The notes beneath the pieces were generated by a model, which was not told the DNA's origin, did not search any database, and saw only the letters and a list, made by a program, of their open reading frames with translations. From Aliivibrio_A kagoshimensis (GTDB lineage: Bacteria > Pseudomonadota > Gammaproteobacteria > Enterobacterales > Vibrionaceae), in NCBI RefSeq assembly GCF_050337105.1, contig NZ_JAKJSQ010000103.1:1-9433 (forward strand): DNA of 9,433 nt. Reading direction: 5' to 3'. Positions 1 to 4,803 of the stretch are shown here, one piece after another (the first letter of the stretch is position 1; every line of letters starts with the position of its first letter). A program made the translations under genes and the position numbers.

Positions 1-30
1 TTATTATATAACTTAATATTTTTGTTTCTA

Positions 31-58
31 GTCATACCTGTTAAATAAACGTGGCCAA
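31..58 (-). promoter_or_regulatory. Possible leftward promoter with operator-like GGTATGA box
   Basis: Read on the minus strand, TTGGCC (53-58) is followed after 16 bp by TATGAC (31-36), a passable sigma-70 layout. The -10 is embedded in AGGTATGACTA, which resembles AGGTATGATTA upstream of oalC (9261-9271) and the TTGTATGAT boxes elsewhere. It would drive a minus-strand gene lying left of the window, which is not visible. Positions 1-88 otherwise hold nothing recognisable. This is a pattern-based guess. Confidence 0.3.
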
Positions 59-88
59 TGATCCTATTTTTCATAAATTCTATCGACG

Positions 89-114
89 AAAAAAAGCATG
101 CGACTGCATGCTTC
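89..114 (-). terminator. Rho-independent terminator after the first FCD regulator
   Basis: On the minus strand a perfect 8-bp stem, AAGCATGC / GCATGCTT (94-101 and 106-113), with a 4-nt loop is followed directly by seven T (89-95). It lies about 40 bp past the stop codon of the regulator at 153-872, as expected for its transcript end. Confidence 0.85.
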
Positions 115-152
115 TCATTACTCAGTTTTTATTGGTGCGACAAATGATTTAC

Positions 153-872
153 CTAGCTTGCTACTGGTAAGCGGTGATTTTCTTCTTTTAAATGATCGGC
201 TGACGCTTGACGTGCTTTTTCGCAATTACCTGCCATGATGGCTTCATAAATCTGACGGTGTTCATTGATGCATGTACTCCCTTCTTCCGAAGAGTGAACG
301 ATAAAATTAATAAACATGGTAGTGAGAATGTTACCAAACGGTAAGTAAAAATCATTGCCAGTGGCATTAAAAATAAGACTATGAAATTTCATGTCAATAT
401 CAGTCCAGGCTTGCTGGTTAAATTCTACGGCATCAGAAATTTCAACCATTTTTTGAAAAATTTCTGACAATTCGATTCGTTGATCTGCCGTTGCAAACTT
501 GGCCGCTAAAGCACAAGCTTCAGGTTCAATTGCACGACGTAAGCCTAAAAATTGAAAACAGAATTGATCGACGTCTGCTAAACCATCCATCCACTCAATC
601 AACTGAGAGTCAAGAAAGTTCCAATAGGCACGGTTTACCACCCGGGTACCAATCTTAGGCCTTGATTCCAGCAGCCCCTTAGATGTCAAAAGCTTAACAG
701 CCTCACGTAATGCAGTACGACTGATTCCAAATTGCTCACACAGAGACATTTCCCCCGGGATGATGGACCCCTGAGGAAGATCACCGGACAATATCCCACG
801 AGCGATCTCTCGTGCGACTTGAACATGTAAGCTACGTTTTGAACCCGAAATTGAATTAAAAGTACTCGACAT
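153..872 (-). CDS. FadR/FCD-family GntR transcriptional regulator (paralogue 1)
   Basis: This 239-residue protein has the usual length of the FadR subfamily. An N-terminal winged helix-turn-helix spans about residues 12-78: the recognition helix is near FGISRTALREAVKLL, and the wing ends in the family's KIGTRV. A linker with WNFLDSQLIEW leads into an all-helical FCD effector domain, roughly residues 103-230. In FCD proteins such as Corynebacterium LldR, zinc is held by D-x3-H plus two later His 22 residues apart. Here these are D160, H164, H205 and H227, so the pocket looks complete. FCD regulators typically repress sugar-acid or organic-acid catabolism and are released by a small acidic ligand. 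Given the neighbours, the ligand is probably an alginate product such as DEH or KDG, which is inference. The ATG start is preceded only by a weak AGTGAAG ribosome site. The gene is transcribed divergently from a clear paralogue at 1301-2017 and ends before a strong terminator. Confidence 0.9.
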   Translation of the reverse strand: MSSTFNSISGSKRSLHVQVAREIARGILSGDLPQGSIIPGEMSLCEQFGISRTALREAVKLLTSKGLLESRPKIGTRVVNRAYWNFLDSQLIEWMDGLADVDQFCFQFLGLRRAIEPEACALAAKFATADQRIELSEIFQKMVEISDAVEFNQQAWTDIDMKFHSLIFNATGNDFYLPFGNILTTMFINFIVHSSEEGSTCINEHRQIYEAIMAGNCEKARQASADHLKEENHRLPVAS

Positions 873-911
873 ATCTTCACTTATTATAAGTTTATGTATT
901 ATTTAAGCCTA

Positions 912-940
912 ACTATACCACCTAACATACACGTGACCAA
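912..940 (-). promoter_or_regulatory. Candidate promoter of the first FCD regulator
   Basis: On the minus strand TTGGTC (935-940), 17 bp, then TATAGT (912-917) gives a plausible sigma-70 promoter with a 5' leader of about 34 nt. The spacer and -10 contain GTGTATGTT and GGTGGTATAG, two loose GTAT boxes that could be autoregulatory half-sites. The match to the -35 consensus is only three of six. Confidence 0.4.
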
Positions 941-1037
941 ATTGACAATCACATAACGTGAAATCTATATAAATATTGGCTTTCCCGTATTGAAATTTAC
1001 TCTCAACGCTACTAATAAATCAACTGTAACCATCATC

Positions 1038-1087
1038 ACTATGTTCATATAAATTAACACTATAGCCCATATTCATATGAACATAGT
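1038..1087. repeat. Perfect 13-bp inverted repeat in the divergent regulator intergenic region
   Basis: The arms actatgttcatat (1038-1050) and atatgaacatagt (1075-1087) are exact reverse complements separated by 24 bp. The right arm overlaps a perfect 10-bp palindrome TTCATATGAA (1072-1081). The left arm carries the near copy TTCATATAAA (1044-1053), so the region can also be read as two quasi-palindromes 28 bp apart. No T-run follows on either strand, so a terminator is unlikely. It sits between the two divergent promoters, about 65 bp upstream of the -35 for the rightward gene. A two-site operator is more likely than an RNA structure. Confidence 0.75.
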
Positions 1088-1150
1088 CACAAAAACCAAT
1101 GTTCTCTCTTAAATGACGGTCATCCCTATCACTTATCGGACATCATTCTA

Positions 1151-1178
1151 TTGACTAACAAACATACTATTGTATGAT
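1151..1178 (+). promoter_or_regulatory. Promoter of the second FCD regulator with overlapping operator dyad
   Basis: TTGACT (1151-1156), a 16-bp spacer and TATGAT (1173-1178) form a good sigma-70 promoter, predicting a start near 1185 and a leader of about 115 nt. The dyad AACATAC-TATT-GTATGAT (1161-1178) covers the spacer and the -10. Its core ATACTATTGTATGAT (1164-1178) recurs exactly at 4459-4473 in front of the reductase. A protein bound here would block RNA polymerase, so repression, probably autoregulation by an FCD protein, is the simplest reading. Apart from this and the repeat at 1038-1087, nothing is recognised in 941-1300. Confidence 0.65.
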
Positions 1179-1300
1179 AATTATATAAATCGTAACCGCA
1201 CTAACATCATTCGACTCAACACTGTTGTGGCCTCTACACAGCTATAAACACAGCTATCGACATCATTTCATGTCTCATTTTTCTTAATATAGGTATTTAC

Positions 1301-2017
1301 ATGTCTGTTTTTTCATTGGTAGAAGATTCAAGTCGCCGAATTCATGTTCAAGTCGCAAGACAAATTGCACGTAAAATCTTATCCGGCGATATCCAAGAGA
1401 ATGAAAAACTGCCGAGTGAGATGGCGCTTTGTGACATGTTTGGTGTAAGCAGAACCGCGCTTCGAGAGTCAACGAAGCTTCTTTCTGCAAAAGGGCTCAT
1501 TGAATCTAAGCCTAAGGTTGGCACTCGTATTCGACCACGCTCACAATGGCATTTTTTAGACCCTCAATTACTCGATTGGATTCAAGATCTTGAAGATACT
1601 CAGCCTTTTTTGTCTCAATTTCTCGGACTAAGGAAAGCCATTGAACCCGAAGCATGTGCATTGGCAGCGATGAATGCATCCGCTGAACAGCGTAAAGATC
1701 TCTCGGTGCTGTTTCAAAAAATGACCATTGCAGCAAACCGTTTTGATTTTCACGAATGGACGCTCAACGACCACCTGTTTCATCAAGCCATATTTCTTTC
1801 GACAGGTAATCAGTTTTATGTCCCTTTTGGCAATATACTGTCAACCATATTCAAGCAGTTTATTAATCACTCCGTAGAGGGGGGACGTTTCTGTTTGGAA
1901 GAACATAAAGCGATATATGAGGCGATTATGAGTGGTAACGCAAGCGTTGCACGCACCGCATCCATCACTTTACTTGATGATGAGAATCAAAAACTGGCTC
2001 TCGCTGCTTATCGTTAA
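1301..2017 (+). CDS. FadR/FCD-family GntR transcriptional regulator (paralogue 2)
   Basis: This 238-residue regulator has the same architecture as the divergent gene at 153-872, and the two align with almost no gaps from HVQVAR onward at roughly half identity. The winged helix-turn-helix covers about residues 11-78 (FGVSRTALRESTKLL, then KVGTR), and the FCD domain about 103-228. Three predicted zinc ligands are present (D157, H161, H202). The fourth, expected 22 residues after H202, is L224 (ASITLLDDE, against ASADHLKEE in the paralogue). The metal site may therefore be weakened or lost, which could change or abolish ligand sensing. The recognition helices are similar but not identical, so the two may share operators or form mixed dimers; this is inference. 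The ATG follows a modest ATAGG ribosome site. The promoter at 1151-1178 overlaps an operator-like dyad, so autoregulation is likely. The MATE gene starts 65 bp downstream with no terminator between, so the two are probably cotranscribed. Confidence 0.9.
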   Translation: MSVFSLVEDSSRRIHVQVARQIARKILSGDIQENEKLPSEMALCDMFGVSRTALRESTKLLSAKGLIESKPKVGTRIRPRSQWHFLDPQLLDWIQDLEDTQPFLSQFLGLRKAIEPEACALAAMNASAEQRKDLSVLFQKMTIAANRFDFHEWTLNDHLFHQAIFLSTGNQFYVPFGNILSTIFKQFINHSVEGGRFCLEEHKAIYEAIMSGNASVARTASITLLDDENQKLALAAYR

Positions 2018-2082
2018 TCCTCAATAGAACACTTCACGAATAGGAAACATTTCCACTCATCTTCAATAACTGAGGCAACATT

Positions 2083-3441
2083 GTGTCTTCTCAATCCTAT
2101 GTAAAAAAGAACCTTTCTCTGGCTTGGCCACTAGCACTTAATGCTTTATTAATGCAATCCATGTTGATGATAGACACACTTTTAGTCTCTCCCCTCGGGG
2201 AGGTCTCTTTGGCGGCTATGGGGATTTCCAGCACCATTGTGGCTTTTGTGTTGGGTATTCAAATGGCGCTGGCGAATGGAACTCAATTGGTATTGAGCCG
2301 TGCAGTTGGCTCAGATAAGGAGTCAGCTGTTACTAAAGGGGTGTGGTCGGGAATGATCATTAATGTTTCAGTAGCGGTATTTTTTTGGCTTATAATCTCC
2401 CTATTCAATGACTCTCTAATCAGTGCCTTGACTAGCAATGACGTATTACATCAAGAAACCAATGCCTACCTGGGATTTTTTAAACACGTCATTATATTCA
2501 ATGCGGTGACTCAAGTAATTATTGCCCTATTCAATGCATTAGGCCGAACTAAGGTCCCGTTCAAAGGTTACCTTATTGAAATGCCGATTAATGCCGTGGC
2601 CTCTTATTTCCTTATTCACGGTACATCCACGTTTGATGGCATCGGCGTGCAAGGTGCGGCAATCGGTAGCTTGCTAGCCATCACCATTCGCTTTGTCTAC
2701 TTAATTCTCTGTGTGAAATTCGACCATTCAATAACATTGTCAAAATCGACTATTGCTTCATCACTGAAGCGAAATATTATCAACCATAGTAAAGAAATTT
2801 TTCCTGTTGCGGCCAATGTTACAATGTTACAAATTGGGGCAACCATCTATATGTTACAGTATTCACAACTTGAGCTCAGTGCCTATGTAGCAATCACCAT
2901 TGTGATGCCTTGGATCAAAGCAGGTACACAATTCATCACAGCCTGGGCACACTCTTCAGCCATTACCATTAGCCAAGCTATCGGATCTCGTCAAATGTCT
3001 AATCTGCGCAAAAACGTAGACACGAGCATTGATATGGCTGTCGGTATTTCATTTATATCCGCGATCTGTTTTTTGCTGCTCAGTCTTACCATTGACAAGA
3101 TATATTCTGACTTAGACACTGCGACCTATCACGCACTTTCCATCATCGCTCCACTCTATATCTTTTTACCCATAGTGAGAGGTTACAATACGGTTCATGG
3201 TCATGTGCTCAGAGCGTTAGGTAAAACCACCTCGGTTTTTAAAATTAACTTTACTGGACAATGGCTCATTTCAATACCGTTATGTAGCGTCATTATATTT
3301 GGACTGGATGGATCTATTTTTTGGGCATTTGCAGTTCAGCCCTGTGAAGAAATTCTTAAAATGTTGCCTTTTCGATATTTAGCAAGAAAATCCCTCAAGG
3401 AATTTGACGCATCAAAAGCGAACAAATTAATGTACGACTAA
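2083..3441 (+). CDS. MATE-family multidrug/toxin extrusion-type transporter
   Basis: This 452-residue membrane protein has about 12 hydrophobic segments, the standard size and topology of MATE (NorM/DinF-like) secondary transporters driven by Na+ or H+ gradients. Visible family marks include an acidic residue in TM1 (MIDTLLVSPLG, D31), which is functionally important in NorM proteins. NALGRTKVP (151-159) and RALGKTTSV (377-385) mark the two pseudo-symmetric halves, and GVQGAAIGSLLA (188-199) is the usual GAA-type motif. The start is GTG: TGAGG lies 7 bp upstream and the residues after it are plausible. The gene follows the second FCD regulator by 65 bp on the same strand, which suggests joint expression. 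MATE proteins usually export cationic drugs or metabolites. No substrate can be read from the sequence, and its place in an alginate locus is unexplained; export of a toxic keto-aldehyde intermediate is only one speculative option. Confidence 0.88.
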   Translation: MSSQSYVKKNLSLAWPLALNALLMQSMLMIDTLLVSPLGEVSLAAMGISSTIVAFVLGIQMALANGTQLVLSRAVGSDKESAVTKGVWSGMIINVSVAVFFWLIISLFNDSLISALTSNDVLHQETNAYLGFFKHVIIFNAVTQVIIALFNALGRTKVPFKGYLIEMPINAVASYFLIHGTSTFDGIGVQGAAIGSLLAITIRFVYLILCVKFDHSITLSKSTIASSLKRNIINHSKEIFPVAANVTMLQIGATIYMLQYSQLELSAYVAITIVMPWIKAGTQFITAWAHSSAITISQAIGSRQMSNLRKNVDTSIDMAVGISFISAICFLLLSLTIDKIYSDLDTATYHALSIIAPLYIFLPIVRGYNTVHGHVLRALGKTTSVFKINFTGQWLISIPLCSVIIFGLDGSIFWAFAVQPCEEILKMLPFRYLARKSLKEFDASKANKLMYD

Positions 3442-3463
3442 ACCTACAATTATATTTAGACAT

Positions 3464-3503
3464 AAAAAGACCCCCAATAATTGGTGTCCAACTATTGGGG
3501 GTC
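3464..3503 (-). terminator. Strong hairpin terminator between convergent genes
   Basis: A 16-bp stem with one mismatch (3469-3484 with 3488-3503, loop 3485-3487) carries a GGGGGTC arm. On the minus strand it is followed at once by TTTTT (3464-3468), so it is a textbook terminator for the reductase, whose stop is 60 bp away. On the plus strand the stem is followed by ACTTCAATT, and a T-run comes only about 16 bp later. It may still end the MATE transcript, less efficiently. Confidence 0.88.
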
Positions 3504-3562
3504 ACTTCAATTCAGCGGTTTTTTTACAACAATTCATACTAAATATTGATGGTTGTAATGAA

Positions 3563-4444
3563 TTACTTCTCTAATGCAGTAAAGTAATCAAAGATAACAG
3601 GGACATCATTGTGACCAAGACCTGCATCAACTGCTGCTTGCAAACTCTTAGACGTCCCTTCTGCGATGAGCGATTCAGTACCTAGCTCTTTAACCAATTC
3701 AAGAAAATAACCAAGGTCTTTATTTGCGTTTGCAACAGAGAAACCTAGCTTTTCTTCACCATCAACAGCATAGAACTTGCAGAATTGCATAAACGGAGAA
3801 TTAGAAGGACCCGCTGACATGATGTCAAACAATTGCTGTCCGTCAACACCTGCAAGCTTAGCAACGGCAAACGCTTGAGACATAGTAGCAACCGTCGTCA
3901 TTCCCATGAAATTATTCACAAGTTTCGTTACGTGGCCTGCGCCAAGCGCACCGAGGTGGAATACATTTTCACCTTGCTCATCAAGCACCGGTTTGACTTT
4001 ATTAAATGTCTCAATATCGCCCGCAGCCATGATGTTTAGAAGACCATCTTTAGCGTGTGCTGGGGTGCGACCAAGAGGGGCATCAATCATACCTGCGCCC
4101 TTGACAGCAAGAGCAGCACCAATCTTCTTAGTCGATGCAGGAATAGAAGTGCCGAAGTCAACTAGAACGGAGCCTTCTTTGATACCCGCAAGGATACCCT
4201 CGTCACCATATACAATTTTTTCAACAACAGCAGAAGTCGTCAAACAAAACTGAACAATGTCACTTGCCGCGGCTAACTCTTTCGCTGAAGTGAACGCCGT
4301 TGCATTACCGCGTTCAGTAACACGAGCCATCGCGTCTTCACTAAGATCCATTACATTTACGTGGTAACCGCGTGTTTGTAGGTTTTCAACCATGTTTCCG
4401 CCCATAAGACCGAGGCCGATGAAACCAATAACAGGTTTAGTCAT
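3563..4444 (-). CDS. dehR: 3-hydroxyisobutyrate dehydrogenase-family reductase, probable DEH reductase
   Basis: This 293-residue protein has the normal length of beta-hydroxyacid dehydrogenases. The Rossmann domain starts with GLGLMG (10-15). D33 at the end of strand 2 favours NADH over NADPH. The substrate loop is DAPLGRTPAHAKDG (121-134), and the catalytic helix GAGHVTKLVNN gives K174 and N178. In alginate-degrading Vibrio a reductase of this family (DehR) converts 4-deoxy-L-erythro-5-hexoseulose uronate (DEH) to 2-keto-3-deoxygluconate. That assignment here rests on the neighbouring oligoalginate lyases and on memory of the family, not on a unique motif. The GRT loop also occurs in sulfolactaldehyde reductase YihU, so a related aldehyde-acid substrate is the main alternative. 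The ATG at 4444 has GGAG six bases upstream. The gene has its own promoter with an operator shared with the second FCD regulator, and a strong terminator. It is separated from the oalC-oalB operon by another terminator. Confidence 0.8.
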   Translation of the reverse strand: MTKPVIGFIGLGLMGGNMVENLQTRGYHVNVMDLSEDAMARVTERGNATAFTSAKELAAASDIVQFCLTTSAVVEKIVYGDEGILAGIKEGSVLVDFGTSIPASTKKIGAALAVKGAGMIDAPLGRTPAHAKDGLLNIMAAGDIETFNKVKPVLDEQGENVFHLGALGAGHVTKLVNNFMGMTTVATMSQAFAVAKLAGVDGQQLFDIMSAGPSNSPFMQFCKFYAVDGEEKLGFSVANANKDLGYFLELVKELGTESLIAEGTSKSLQAAVDAGLGHNDVPVIFDYFTALEK

Positions 4445-4458
4445 GCTTTACTCCAAAT

Positions 4459-4488
4459 ATACTATTGTATGATTATATGCCAATTATA
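4459..4488 (-). promoter_or_regulatory. Reductase promoter region with operator dyad
   Basis: On the minus strand two TATAAT hexamers (4472-4477 and 4483-4488) lie 27-44 bp before the reductase ATG, without a good -35, which hints at activator dependence. The dyad core ATACTATTGTATGAT (4459-4473, read on the plus strand) overlaps the nearer -10 and the expected start site. It is identical over 15 bp to the box at 1164-1178. Binding here would occlude the promoter. Confidence 0.6.
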
Positions 4489-4521
4489 ATAACCGTCTCT
4501 TGGTTTATTAGCAATGGTTTT

Positions 4522-4549
4522 TGAACGTTCATCTGTGATGTAATGCACG
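4522..4549 (-). promoter_or_regulatory. Palindrome and weak CRP-like site upstream of the reductase
   Basis: TGAACGTTCA (4522-4531) is a perfect 10-bp palindrome. It abuts TGTGA-N6-GCACG (4534-4549), which matches a full CRP half-site and three of five bases of the other half. If transcription starts near 4465, the CRP-like site is centred about 76 bp upstream, a possible class I activator position. Either match could be chance. Confidence 0.3.
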
Positions 4550-4667
4550 GTTTGAGATAAGATAGGAACTTGCATTGTGCTTATATTCATGGTGACCGTG
4601 TTTCAAATGCATCAGGCTATTGAGACAACATTTACTAAGGTCTACGTTACAACATAAACTACAGGTT

Positions 4668-4678
4668 TTGTATGATAA
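4668..4678 (+). promoter_or_regulatory. Third TTGTATGATAA box
   Basis: TTGTATGATAA is identical over 11 bp to 1170-1180 within the promoter of the second FCD regulator. Unlike that copy it lacks the left half of the dyad. It lies about 200 bp upstream of the operator at 4459-4473, so it could be an auxiliary half-site or a remnant. Nothing else is recognised in 4550-4707. Confidence 0.3.
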
Positions 4679-4707
4679 ATGTGACTCAGTATAAGCACGT
4701 AAACATG

Positions 4708-4739
4708 AAAAAACCGAGTAACTCTTTTGAATCACTCGG
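4708..4739 (-). terminator. Rho-independent terminator of the oalC-oalB operon
   Basis: On the minus strand an 11-bp stem (4729-4739 with 4714-4724, including two G-U pairs) with an AAAA loop ends in ACTCGG followed by six T (4708-4713). It lies 65 bp beyond the oalB stop and separates the lyase operon from the reductase gene. Confidence 0.85.
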
Positions 4740-4763
4740 CTTCAGCTGATGTTCATTTTAAAC

Positions 4764-4778
4764 GCCGACTAGGTCGGC
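4764..4778. other. Short GC-rich hairpin between oalB and its terminator
   Basis: GCCGAC-TAG-GTCGGC is a perfect 6-bp stem with a 3-nt loop. It is followed by CTTTTA on the plus strand and GTTTAAA on the minus strand, so its T-runs are poor. It is 25 bp past the oalB stop and 25 bp before the main terminator. It may protect the mRNA 3' end or be a weak auxiliary terminator. Confidence 0.55.
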
Positions 4779-4803
4779 CTTTTACGGTTAATGTGAAAGG
4801 AGT

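Noticed and set aside
686..880. Reading frame of 64 codons opposite or overlapping the first FCD regulator
   Set aside because: It lies over a well-supported regulator in another frame, with no domain or ribosome site of its own.
883..888. TATAAT on the minus strand as a -10 for the first regulator
   Set aside because: It is only about 10 bp before the ATG, so transcription would begin at or after the start codon.
1222..1240. TGTGGCCTCTACACAG as a CRP site
   Set aside because: The spacing and half-site bases do not fit TGTGA-N6-TCACA.
4529..4735. A 68-codon cysteine-rich reading frame on the minus strand between the lyase terminator and the reductase
   Set aside because: Its start codon lies inside the terminator hairpin, there is no ribosome site, and the composition is not protein-like; best explained as chance.
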